A DNA stretch of 64,000 nt. Source: Fodinicurvata sp. EGI_FJ10296 (lineage in GTDB: Bacteria > Pseudomonadota > Alphaproteobacteria > DSM-16000 > Inquilinaceae). Below are positions 1 to 8,483 of this stretch, in pieces. The stretch is taken from the NCBI RefSeq assembly GCF_040712075.1, contig NZ_JBFCVL010000007.1, positions 62,001-126,000 of the forward strand, written 5' to 3'. Below the pieces are notes generated by a model. That model ran no database searches. It was not told where the DNA came from and saw nothing but the letters and a program-made list of their open reading frames with translations. Within the stretch, counting starts at the first letter, position 1. Every line of letters starts with the position of its first letter. A program made the position numbers and the translations under genes.

Positions 1-392
1 TCGAACAATGGCCCGTCGCAATAGGGAGTATCGACGCGCCGCGCGAAGACCTCCGACGCGATATCGGCGATCAGGGCGCGGTCCGGATAGGTCATTCGGT
101 AGACATAGCCCGTATCGGCCGGCTCGCCGTCATGCACCTCCTCCGGGTTGACGATGGTCAGTGCGCCGGGACCAGCATAGTGCCGGACACCACGGCACCG
201 GAAGGTCTCGCACCCATGGGTGATGACGCCGATGACATAGGTTTCGTGGGTATGGGGCGCATAGCGATGGCGCCGGAAGCTGGCCCGCAGGCACTCCAGG
301 CCGTTATGCCGGGGCACGCGCCACAGCGTGGCCGCCTCGTCGCGCGACAGGCAACTGGTGTCCAGTACGGAGGCTTGTGAACCAGGCATCAT
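1..392 (-). CDS. AraC-family transcriptional regulator, N-terminal part (partial)
   Basis: The reverse strand reads from an ATG at 392 to the window edge without a stop, giving about 130 codons. The translation matches the effector-binding cupin half of AraC/XylS regulators: a His-Thr-His-Glu cluster at residues 47-50, then the family's strand pattern with a GVITHG stretch and an NPEEVHDG motif. The DNA-binding helix-turn-helix half would lie outside the window. An AGGA-like ribosome site sits upstream of the chosen ATG; an ATG in the next codon is an alternative. Effector and target genes are unknown. It is divergent from the hydrolase at 483 and could regulate that gene, but this is only positional inference. 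Confidence 0.8.
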   Translation of the reverse strand, partial: MMPGSQASVLDTSCLSRDEAATLWRVPRHNGLECLRASFRRHRYAPHTHETYVIGVITHGCETFRCRGVRHYAGPGALTIVNPEEVHDGEPADTGYVYRMTYPDRALIADIASEVFARRVDTPYCDGPLF

Positions 393-482
393 GGCGGCAT
401 CCTATGCGGGATCGGCCGCCCGCGTCTTGGACAGAATTGCTGTTTCGGATGGGTCGACCGTAATTCTGTCAGCGTGAGGGTC

Positions 483-1292
483 ATGCGCACCGTGACCACC
501 ATCGCCCTCGGCGCACTCGCCGTCTATCTGCTGCTACTGGGTGGCCTTTTCGGGTGCCAGAGGCAGATGATGTATATGCCGATTGGCAATCTGCCGGCGC
601 CGGCCGACGTCGGATTGCCCCGGGCCAACCTCCTGACCGCCCGGACAAGTGACGGGCTGGAACTGATCTCGTGGCACGTACCGGCACTTGATGATGAGCG
701 GCCGACAATCGTCCTGTTTCAGGGCAATGCGGGCAATATTTCCCACCGCGCCTTCATCGCCAAGGCACTGGCCGAGGCCGGCTATGGCGTCGTTCTGGCC
801 GGCTACCGGGGCTATGGCGGCAATCCGGGGTCGCCCGGCGAGCCGGGTCTGCTGGCCGATGGTCGCGCGCTGCTTGACGTTCTGGCCGAGCGCGGCGTCA
901 GTGCCGAGAGTACCGCCCTGATGGGCGAGTCGCTCGGATCGGGCGTGGCCGTGCGCCTGGCTTCGGAACGGCCGGTCGCCGCCGTCATTCTGATTTCGCC
1001 ATTCACCTCGGCCGTCGATGTCGCCGCCCGGCACTATCCGATCTTTCCCGTCCGGCTGCTGATGACCGACAGGTTCGACAATCTTGGCCCGATCCGTGAG
1101 ATCGACGCCCCGTTGCTCGTCGTTCACGGCGATGCCGACACGATCGTCCCGACGGAACTGGGATGGCGCCTGTTCGATGCGGCGTCCGACCCCAAGTCGC
1201 TGGAAATCATCCCCGGCGCCGGCCACAACGACATTTATCAGTATGGGGCGCTAGAGCGAGTGCTGGCGTTTCTCCGGAGGCTGCAAGATTGA
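483..1292 (+). CDS. Membrane-anchored alpha/beta hydrolase, BEM46/ABHD13-like
   Basis: A 269-residue serine hydrolase of unknown substrate. An N-terminal hydrophobic segment (residues 5-24) should anchor it in the inner membrane with the catalytic domain outside the cytoplasm. The triad is visible: nucleophile Ser in GESLGSG near 150, Asp in HGDADT near 219, His in GAGHND near 248. An oxyanion-hole motif FQGNAGN precedes them. The order and the YRGYGGNPG loop are typical of the BEM46 family. The ATG at 483 is chosen because a GAGGG lies just upstream; a GTG at 474 is possible. It is directly upstream of the alginate-like cluster but separated from it by a promoter-like sequence, so co-transcription is not required. 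Confidence 0.85.
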   Translation: MRTVTTIALGALAVYLLLLGGLFGCQRQMMYMPIGNLPAPADVGLPRANLLTARTSDGLELISWHVPALDDERPTIVLFQGNAGNISHRAFIAKALAEAGYGVVLAGYRGYGGNPGSPGEPGLLADGRALLDVLAERGVSAESTALMGESLGSGVAVRLASERPVAAVILISPFTSAVDVAARHYPIFPVRLLMTDRFDNLGPIREIDAPLLVVHGDADTIVPTELGWRLFDAASDPKSLEIIPGAGHNDIYQYGALERVLAFLRRLQD

Positions 1293-1309
1293 TGATGCGC
1301 ACATCGCTG

Positions 1310-1339
1310 TTGACATTTACCTACAATCGTGCGTATTTT
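1310..1339 (+). promoter_or_regulatory. Candidate sigma-70 promoter for the alginate-like cluster
   Basis: A perfect TTGACA hexamer (1310-1315) is followed after 18 bases by TATTTT (1334-1339), inside an AT-rich stretch between the hydrolase stop and the polymerase gene. Four of six bases match the -10 consensus. Transcription would start near 1347, leaving a leader of about 100 bases. It is a sequence match only. Confidence 0.5.
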
Positions 1340-1449
1340 AATTTCTTTTAATTGATATTGTCTTTGCCTGGCGAATTGGCCACCTCGCGAAGAGCGCCGG
1401 GATGCGAATGAGCGAAAGTGCCTCGATACATCGTGCAAAGGAAAAAACC

Positions 1450-3333
1450 GTGAAAGTCAATCCGACTTTCGCGCCTCCTCTTCATAATATATTATTCGGT
1501 ATTATATACATATCTATTGCAATATTAGTTGCTATTCATCTTCCACCAGGCACCTTCGATCCAGAATCTCAGATCTTCATCTTTGTGATCGGTGCAATAG
1601 GTATATGGCGATATAGCTGGTGGCTTATTCATCTTGTTCGCTCTGTCATATATCGAATTCACACGTTTCCGAATATAAAGAGGAAAGCGCTACATAATAA
1701 TCACACTCCGAAAGAAATATTTATCCTGGTTACGTCATATCGAATCGATCCCATACACACGTGCCAAGTATATTCATCAATCATAGAAAATTGCATTAGC
1801 TGCAATATACCAACGACGATTTATGCTTCTGTGAGCGACAGATCTGATGTCGATATACTCTCGAACATCATTGAGCAATCGAATCCTCCGAGTTGGCTGA
1901 AGATCCGCTACATGTTTCAGCGTGGTGACGGAAAGCGCTCTGCCATGGCCGAAGTGCTGCGCGCCATTTCAAGAACGATCCCGCAGAAAGACTCTCTGGT
2001 CGTGTTCATGGATGGAGATATCCTTCTCACTCCGAACACATTGAACAGATCAATCCCCTATTTTCATGACCCCCAGCTCGGTGCCCTCACGGTAAACAAT
2101 CGAGCGATCGTCGATGGCGGCCCCGTAACGCGCGAGTGGTACGATCTGCGATACGCTCAACGTCACATGCTAATGTGCTCCATGGCTCTTTCCGAGCGCG
2201 TCCTCGTTCTCACCGGCCGATACAGCGTGATAAGGGGCGATCTTGCGACGGATCGCAGCTTCATCGAACAGATTGAAGCCGATTATGTCGATCATTGGCG
2301 CTTCGGACGGCTCCAGTTCCTGAGTGGTGACGACAAATCAACCTGGTACTGGCTGCTTCGGCGGGGCTGGAAGATGCTCTATTTGCCGGATGTCGAAGTT
2401 CATGGCTTTGAAAAGCTGCCGGAACCGAGGCGGTTTGTCGCGTCATCGACCAGCCTCATGCGCCGATGGTACGGCAACATGCTTCGCACGAATGGACGGG
2501 CAATCGCGCTCGGTCCCCGCCCGATGGGCCTGTTCATCTGGTGGTGCATCGTCGATCAACGATTGTCAGTCTGGACGGGACTGATCGGCCCGACGGTCGC
2601 AATACTGCTGACCATCTTCATCAGACCGTCGTTCCTGCTGTTTTACGTGTTCTGGGTCATGATGACACGTCTGACAGCCAGCCTGATCCTCGGCGCCCAA
2701 CGTGGACGCATGAGCTTTTATTGGCCAGTCCTTCTTTATTACGGTCAGGTCGTCGGCGCCTTGATCAAAGGATACGTCAGCTTTCGCCGCAATCAGCAAA
2801 GCTGGACACGCCAGGGCATCACCGCAGGCCATGCTTCGGCGCCTTCGGGCCGGAACTGGCCGCACCGCGTGTCGCTCATTCTTCATTGCGGCGGATTGGC
2901 AGCCTTTGTCTACGGCGCACTGTTGCTGCTTCAGATACTGCCGGCGCCACTGGATCGCTCGGCGATGGCGTCCATGAGTTTCGAGACGGAATCCGGGTTG
3001 AATGACGATTGGTGGATCGCTCCGATCATCAGACGGAGCGGAAGGGGCGCGTCGATCGAATTGGCCAACGACACGTTGCATATCGGCCAGATCACTCTCG
3101 ACGCCATTGCGTTCACCGGAACGGCAGCATTTGTGGGTCAGGGCCGTGATTCCGTCGTCGATATGTCTGCCTCATCAGCGCCGTCACCCGAAGAACCGGG
3201 TGGCGAGGTCGTGCGGCAATACTGTGAACATGGGACGCAGTCATGCCGGATCGCCCTGGGCGACAACAGCGTCGTTACTGTAATCAACGCCACACTGATA
3301 TCCGCCCCGTCAACGGTCGACCAGCTACCCTGA
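1450..3333 (+). CDS. alg8: Alg8-like GT2 polysaccharide polymerase
   Basis: A processive inner-membrane family-2 glycosyltransferase resembling Alg8, which polymerises GDP-mannuronate in Pseudomonas. Two N-terminal membrane segments lead to the catalytic domain with a DGD metal site (residues 188-190), the FLSGDDKS region (about 290-297) and MRRWYGN (about 337-343), followed by several membrane helices and the QSWTRQ motif shared with Alg8. The GTG at 1450 is preferred because AAGGA sits seven bases upstream; ATGs at 1402 and 1408 lack a good site. At 627 residues it is longer than the roughly 494-residue Pseudomonas enzyme. The extra C-terminal part has one more helix and a putative periplasmic domain of about 120 residues. 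The first 450 bases are AT-rich. Polymer identity is inferred. Confidence 0.85.
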   Translation: MKVNPTFAPPLHNILFGIIYISIAILVAIHLPPGTFDPESQIFIFVIGAIGIWRYSWWLIHLVRSVIYRIHTFPNIKRKALHNNHTPKEIFILVTSYRIDPIHTCQVYSSIIENCISCNIPTTIYASVSDRSDVDILSNIIEQSNPPSWLKIRYMFQRGDGKRSAMAEVLRAISRTIPQKDSLVVFMDGDILLTPNTLNRSIPYFHDPQLGALTVNNRAIVDGGPVTREWYDLRYAQRHMLMCSMALSERVLVLTGRYSVIRGDLATDRSFIEQIEADYVDHWRFGRLQFLSGDDKSTWYWLLRRGWKMLYLPDVEVHGFEKLPEPRRFVASSTSLMRRWYGNMLRTNGRAIALGPRPMGLFIWWCIVDQRLSVWTGLIGPTVAILLTIFIRPSFLLFYVFWVMMTRLTASLILGAQRGRMSFYWPVLLYYGQVVGALIKGYVSFRRNQQSWTRQGITAGHASAPSGRNWPHRVSLILHCGGLAAFVYGALLLLQILPAPLDRSAMASMSFETESGLNDDWWIAPIIRRSGRGASIELANDTLHIGQITLDAIAFTGTAAFVGQGRDSVVDMSASSAPSPEEPGGEVVRQYCEHGTQSCRIALGDNSVVTVINATLISAPSTVDQLP

Positions 3334-3404
3334 TTTTCTCTCTGAATGCAGACGAGCCCGGCAAGTACCTGCCCAGGGCCCACCACTGACCGAGGTGATG
3401 GTTT

Positions 3405-4859
3405 ATGGACGAATCTAGCGCTCAATTTAATCACGTCAAACGTGAAGTGCGTCAATTCGTTCGTATTGCACCGCCGATTGTCGTCGTTCAAGGCGGACAC
3501 GCATTTGTCGGTCAGGATGTTTCAATCGGCGGTTTCTGCGTCCAGGCGGACAAGAACGGACAGTTCCCCGAGGACGGGCTTAGCGAGATCCGCTTTGTCC
3601 TGAATGGCTTTCATGTCGCCATCGTCGTTTCGGCCAGATCGGTGTGGCGCGATGCTGAAGGCAGCCAAGCCGGCTATTTGATTACTTTTGTGGAGGCTGG
3701 CCAAAAGGAAACCTTCCAGCGATTGATCCGCACCCATCTTTCAGGGCATCGACTGGAGATCGAGCAGGCTGTCGTTAGCGAGGATGAACAAGCGCCCCCG
3801 CGGCGACACGCCATTCGCGTTGAAACGACGAAAAACCGCTCGCTCACTAGTATCGCGGGATATTCTGCAACCGGGTTCATCGTAGTATTCCTCCTGATCG
3901 CGATCGCCAGCAGTGTCTACGGGCGCGTCATGACAGTAAGCGCTGAATTCGCAACTGTAACGGCACCAGCGATCGCCGTGCGAGCACCTGCTGCCGGCTT
4001 GATTTCGGACCATCAACTGGAGCCCGGTCAAACCGTCAGTCGGGACGATCCGCTAATGCGCATCGTCGACAGCGACCTGGACAGCCGCATCGCCCTCTCC
4101 GATGCGGCCCTCGAGTTCAATAGCCGTTTGGCGGAGAATCTTGAGGCTCGGCTGAACTCAGGCGATAGCAATGGCGCGTCAATGATTTCTGCGCTCGATC
4201 CGGCCTCGGTGGACCTTTCCTCCCCCGGACGCTTCGAGCAATTGAATCGCTCCGAAGCTCGGGAAAGACTTGAGGCATTCCGGATTTCCAGAGACTATGA
4301 ACAGTCTCGGGTCGCGGCGCTGAGACTGCGCCAGGCGGCAAACACCCTCACCGCACCTTGCGCCTGCCTGGTACGATGGGTGCTGCCGGGCGGCAGTTGG
4401 GTGAATCAAGGTGAAGAGCTGCTTCGCCTGGCTGACGCGAATTCGAGCAACCTTCTGATTGAAGCCATTGTCCCGATTTCGGCAACCGAACGCATTGCTC
4501 CTCAGCAACAGGCCAGGATCTATCTTCCCAACCAGACCGCCCCCCTTTCAGGACGGGTTGTCGGCATCGATTTCGACCGTGTCGGCTCGCCCCGCATGGG
4601 CTTTCCCGACTGGGTTTCGCATGATGAAAGCATAGCTCACGTCACGATCGTTGCCGACACTCCCATTTCCACGGCCGAAATTGGCCGCCCGGTGGACGTC
4701 GTCATCCTCAGGAATGGATCGGTCGGGCAAGCTCTGGGCGCTGCTGCTAGCGCAACATCCGGATTCGTCCGCGAACAATGGACCCGGATTGCCGGACTTT
4801 TCGGCGAACCTGAGTCGCCGGCCACGCCCTCCCGCCGACAGGACATTTTTGTTCCCTGA
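3405..4859 (+). CDS. alg44: Alg44-like c-di-GMP receptor / membrane fusion protein
   Basis: A 484-residue bitopic protein. A cytoplasmic PilZ domain (about 10-115) carries the c-di-GMP signature RxxxR (R16, R20) plus DxSxxG (D38, S40, G43), the same residues needed in Pseudomonas Alg44. One membrane helix (about 152-172) leads to a periplasmic HlyD-type barrel-sandwich domain with a helical hairpin (about 185-390). In alginate systems this protein activates Alg8 when c-di-GMP binds and bridges the periplasm. A GAGGTG site precedes the ATG, and the gene begins 71 bases after the polymerase. It is about 95 residues longer than the Pseudomonas protein, mainly at the C terminus. Confidence 0.88.
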   Translation: MDESSAQFNHVKREVRQFVRIAPPIVVVQGGHAFVGQDVSIGGFCVQADKNGQFPEDGLSEIRFVLNGFHVAIVVSARSVWRDAEGSQAGYLITFVEAGQKETFQRLIRTHLSGHRLEIEQAVVSEDEQAPPRRHAIRVETTKNRSLTSIAGYSATGFIVVFLLIAIASSVYGRVMTVSAEFATVTAPAIAVRAPAAGLISDHQLEPGQTVSRDDPLMRIVDSDLDSRIALSDAALEFNSRLAENLEARLNSGDSNGASMISALDPASVDLSSPGRFEQLNRSEARERLEAFRISRDYEQSRVAALRLRQAANTLTAPCACLVRWVLPGGSWVNQGEELLRLADANSSNLLIEAIVPISATERIAPQQQARIYLPNQTAPLSGRVVGIDFDRVGSPRMGFPDWVSHDESIAHVTIVADTPISTAEIGRPVDVVILRNGSVGQALGAAASATSGFVREQWTRIAGLFGEPESPATPSRRQDIFVP

Positions 4860-4897
4860 CCCGAGTCCGATAGTAGGCAATGTGTGGAAGAGAGAAT

Positions 4898-6091
4898 ATG
4901 GGGCCCGACCATCATTCCGGCATCGCCGCCTGTATCACCTGCTTCGTCGCGTTATGGGTGGGAATTGCTTCGGGAATGACGACGGAAGAACGCGCCCGGC
5001 TTGATCTTTCCGGCTATGTCGTGACCGACCCGGATGCTTCGTTCATGAATGTCGCTGAGCGGATGGATCTCCTGCGGCGAACGGACAATTACCTGCTACG
5101 GAATACGGCCGATGAACTGGTCCTTCGCACCAACTGCCAGCGCGCCGCAGCCATCCCGGCATTGGATTTTCAGATACGTCTGCCCAATTACTACCCCGAC
5201 CCGGACTTGCTGCAGGAACTCTCGCAACCCCTTTCGATCTTCGAAGAGACGGTCAGCGACCTCGCCGGAGCGTTTGTGGCAAGCGGGGATCCGTACTATG
5301 CCGACTGCCTCGTTGATCTGCTGTTTCGGTTGGCCGAAAGTGGCGCCTTTGAAAACTTTTACTACGCTCCGGAGAGTCCGCAGGCCTGGTACGTGACTGA
5401 AGCGAGCCTGTTCGCAGCTGCGTTGAATTATTCACTGGTAAGGCAGGTGCACCCGATCGCTTCCAGCAAGGCGACTGTAATAGAGGAATGGTTGGCCAGA
5501 AGTGCTCGCCGTCATAGAAACATAGCAGGTCGCGCCGACGGCTCCTGTTGCAATCATCGTCTCTATCGTCGGGGATTATACAGCACCGCCATCGGCATAT
5601 TGGTGGACGACAACGCGCTTTTTCAATTCGGGGTTAGCACATTATATTCCGCCTTGTCCCAAATGGAGCCGGACGGATCTCTTCCGCTCGAATTGGCTAG
5701 GGGAGATCGCGCGTTTCATTACCATAATTACTCCCTTCTATACCTTACACCAATCGCACATTTGATCGAACGCCAAGGTTACTCAGCATTTGATTTGTAC
5801 GTAGATAATAATAATATTATGCGTATTTACGAATACACTATAAGCTCGATATATGATAATCATCATAATAATTTTGACCAAAATACGGACAATAACTTTT
5901 CTTTCATACGAAATGAAAGATATTTAGCTTGGATTGAAATTTATTTATTTCATTTTGAAAATGAATTCTTAGAAGAGTTAATCATGACAAATAGACCTCT
6001 ATTTAACAGAAGCATGATTGGTAATGTGACTTTATATTTCATGGATCCAGAATCACAATTCACATATGAAAACGAAAATAATATTCAGTAA
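4898..6091 (+). CDS. algL: AlgL-like PL5 alginate lyase family protein
   Basis: A predicted periplasmic alpha/alpha-toroid protein of 397 residues with an N-terminal signal-like helix. The second half aligns with AlgL: CNH (His220) in place of the usual NNH, then PDGSLPLELARGDRA and the YHNY motif (275-278) that contains the catalytic tyrosine, and a late LAWIEIYLF region. AlgL degrades stray alginate in the periplasm and is needed for safe export in Pseudomonas. The first half is more divergent and I cannot place the AlgL active-site lysine, so activity is uncertain. The ATG at 4898 has GGAAGAGAG before it; ATG 4880 is an alternative. The final third is strongly AT-rich. Confidence 0.75.
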   Translation: MGPDHHSGIAACITCFVALWVGIASGMTTEERARLDLSGYVVTDPDASFMNVAERMDLLRRTDNYLLRNTADELVLRTNCQRAAAIPALDFQIRLPNYYPDPDLLQELSQPLSIFEETVSDLAGAFVASGDPYYADCLVDLLFRLAESGAFENFYYAPESPQAWYVTEASLFAAALNYSLVRQVHPIASSKATVIEEWLARSARRHRNIAGRADGSCCNHRLYRRGLYSTAIGILVDDNALFQFGVSTLYSALSQMEPDGSLPLELARGDRAFHYHNYSLLYLTPIAHLIERQGYSAFDLYVDNNNIMRIYEYTISSIYDNHHNNFDQNTDNNFSFIRNERYLAWIEIYLFHFENEFLEELIMTNRPLFNRSMIGNVTLYFMDPESQFTYENENNIQ

Positions 6092-6144
6092 TCGGATAAA
6101 AAAATAACACATATTCAGTTTTTATTAAAGTTAATGGCTCCTCC
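5730..6144 (+). other. AT-rich island covering the end of algL and the algL-algK gap
   Basis: Composition changes abruptly within the algL reading frame. Hand counts give 16 G+C in the 60 bases from 5881 and 18 in the 60 from 6001, against 32 in the 60 from 7021. Codons turn to runs such as AAT and ATT. The 53-base gap after algL is also AT-rich and has no recognisable ribosome site for the next gene. Confidence 0.7.
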
Positions 6145-8445
6145 ATGAAATCTATGACCACACAGTTCCGGATCAAATTGGCATCCACCCTTCTATTGAT
6201 ATTTCTCGGCGCATGCGGCCTGCCTTCCGAGAAGCGGCACGGGCTGGTGGAAGCCGGGGTTGCGGCATCGGAACTGCAGATGCTCGAACCCGCGCGCCAG
6301 TATCGATTGAGCGCCGCGTCAGAGGCCTTGCGAGACGAAGCGCAACGTCTGTGGGACGAAGGTCACTTCGATCAGGCCAGTATGATATGGACCGAACTTG
6401 CCCGAAACGGCGTGCCGCACGGCCAATATGGCCTGGCAAGGGCGCTACGCCTCGGACGTGGCATCACGCAAGATGCGCAGCGTGCCGCGGCGCTGTTCGC
6501 CGAATCTGCTTCGATTTCATCCTCGGTGCGCGCCGGAGCCCAGCACAACCTCGCCGACATGATCCTGACTGGAGAGATCGACGGAAATGATCAACTGGCG
6601 ACGGAACTGCTGCGCGCGGCTGCCGATACTGGACGCATTGAGGCACTGAGGGACCTGGGACTTCTATTGATCCAATCAGATGCCGTCGAAATGCGCCTCG
6701 AAGGCCAGGAGAATTTGAACCGGGCCGCCGACCGTGGCGACACCCGCGCCATGCTCGGCCTGTCGGACGCGCTTGGCGATAATGGCCGGTTGCCATCGTC
6801 TCCCGCTCAGGCGCAGCAGTGGCAAGCCCGGGCGCTCTCAGCCTTGCAGACGCGAGCGGCGGCAGGCGACGCAGACGCGGCTTACGAATTGGCCGATTTC
6901 TATCTCGACCCCCAGTCGGATCACTATCGTCCGACCGAAGGGCTTCGACTGCTTCGACAGGCCGCGACACCGGCCAGAGTATACGCGCTGACACGACTCG
7001 GGGGAGCCCTGCTCCAAGGGCTCCATGTCGAACGAAACCGCGTTGAGGCCGATCGATATCTGCTGGAAGCCAAAAGCTTGGGAGATGCCCGCGCCGCGAG
7101 ATTGCTCGGGGATGATATGATCGCCACTGGCCGCGATCCCGTGACCGGCGCGCAGCATCTCAGATGGGCGGCGGAACGAGGCGACGCGACAGCCATGGCC
7201 CTGCTGGGGCGCTCCATACTGGCTGAACACCCTCCCCATGGCGAAACATCCGAGGCAGCGGCATGGCTGGAACGGGCTGAAAGTGCCGGACATCCGTCCG
7301 CAGCCGAAGATCTGGCATATCTCAGCCTTGAAACGCCTGCTTCGCGCTATCCCGCAGAAGAAGCCATCAGCAGGCTTCGCGGATATGCCGAAAGCGGTGA
7401 CCGCAATGCCATGCTGACCCTTGCCCGAACCTACAGAGACGGTGCGCCCGATGTGGCCGTCGATAGGGAAGCCGCCGAACGCTGGTTCGATCAAGCAGGC
7501 GACACCGAGTCCATTGCTGCCATGTGGTTCAGTGCCGGCCAGAACGCGTCCGGCGAAGCGGCCGCGGCACTTTACCGAAAGGCGGCCGTACGGGGGCACG
7601 TCGCCGGCGCGGCTGCCCTTGGCCGTGGCATTATTGACGGCGACTTCGCAGGCACACAATCCGAAGGTGAGGATTGGTTGCGGGAAGCCGCCAATCGCGG
7701 ACACCAATCCGCGCAAGCAGCACTGGCACGGCTGGCTGAGACGGCAGAAGATGGGGCAGCCGAAGAATTGACGAAGCAGGGATTGCGCCTGATCTCCGAA
7801 GAGAGTGGCCATGCGCTGGAACGGGGCCGCGACCAGCTGGCGCGCGCCTCCCGGACGGGGGACCTCTCCGCCACAGCAGCGCTCGGCCAGTCGCTCATCC
7901 TTCAGGCACCGCACGACCTGGACAGGGGTTACGATCTGCTGGCCCAAGCTTCTGAAGAAGGCCGCACGTCGGAGAGCATCGAAACGGCCTGGTCAATCCT
8001 GTCGGCGACACCAGACGCCCACGCCGCCGGCCTTGCCGTATCGCTTCTGCACCGAGCCATCGAGGCTGGCGAGCGATCGGCCGCCTACCGGCTCGGGATC
8101 GCGTATCGGGACGGTATCGGTATTTCCGCCGATGCTGATGCTGCAAGCTGGTATCTTGAGCAGGCCGCCGATCGCGGCCATGGCGGCGCGATGTCGGCAA
8201 TCGCGCGCACGATCCTCGCTGATGCGACATCGTCCGACGAAGAAATCCACCGGGCGATCGCGCTGCTCGCCGATGCTGCGCGCCAGGGACATGAAGGGGC
8301 CTTCGGTCATCTGGCCGAGACCTATCTGAGATTCAGTGGTGTTGATCATGTCGATAGAGAAGTGGCCGAAAGCTGGCTGCGAGATAACCTTGAGGCACCG
8401 CGCGACACGACGATCCAGACGCTGGTTGATTTGATGACGAACTGA
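6145..8445 (+). CDS. algK: AlgK-like Sel1-repeat lipoprotein
   Basis: A 766-residue predicted outer-membrane lipoprotein. The N-terminal signal ends in an LGAC lipobox with the lipidated Cys at 24. The remainder is a long run of Sel1-type TPR-like repeats, recognisable from recurring A..LG..Y..G.....D...A..W...AA..G patterns; the clearest are near residues 85-125 and 640-690. In Pseudomonas, AlgK (about 475 residues) scaffolds the export complex and positions the AlgE porin. This version is over half as long again, so it may span more of the periplasm or bind extra partners. No AlgE is encoded nearby. The start is uncertain: a second in-frame ATG lies at 6154 and neither has a clear ribosome site. 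The algK symbol rests mainly on context. Confidence 0.7.
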   Translation: MKSMTTQFRIKLASTLLLIFLGACGLPSEKRHGLVEAGVAASELQMLEPARQYRLSAASEALRDEAQRLWDEGHFDQASMIWTELARNGVPHGQYGLARALRLGRGITQDAQRAAALFAESASISSSVRAGAQHNLADMILTGEIDGNDQLATELLRAAADTGRIEALRDLGLLLIQSDAVEMRLEGQENLNRAADRGDTRAMLGLSDALGDNGRLPSSPAQAQQWQARALSALQTRAAAGDADAAYELADFYLDPQSDHYRPTEGLRLLRQAATPARVYALTRLGGALLQGLHVERNRVEADRYLLEAKSLGDARAARLLGDDMIATGRDPVTGAQHLRWAAERGDATAMALLGRSILAEHPPHGETSEAAAWLERAESAGHPSAAEDLAYLSLETPASRYPAEEAISRLRGYAESGDRNAMLTLARTYRDGAPDVAVDREAAERWFDQAGDTESIAAMWFSAGQNASGEAAAALYRKAAVRGHVAGAAALGRGIIDGDFAGTQSEGEDWLREAANRGHQSAQAALARLAETAEDGAAEELTKQGLRLISEESGHALERGRDQLARASRTGDLSATAALGQSLILQAPHDLDRGYDLLAQASEEGRTSESIETAWSILSATPDAHAAGLAVSLLHRAIEAGERSAAYRLGIAYRDGIGISADADAASWYLEQAADRGHGGAMSAIARTILADATSSDEEIHRAIALLADAARQGHEGAFGHLAETYLRFSGVDHVDREVAESWLRDNLEAPRDTTIQTLVDLMTN

Positions 8446-8483
8446 CGCACTCGAAAAACACGGGCCTGTTCATGGAGAAAATC

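Noticed and set aside
5730-6144. AT-rich island as an insertion sequence or prophage remnant
   Set aside because: The algL frame runs through it with family-conserved residues, and there is no transposase, integrase or inverted repeat.
6838-7947. A 369-codon reverse frame inside algK
   Set aside because: Antisense shadow of a GC-rich repeat gene; no domain, and it overlaps a clear lipoprotein gene.
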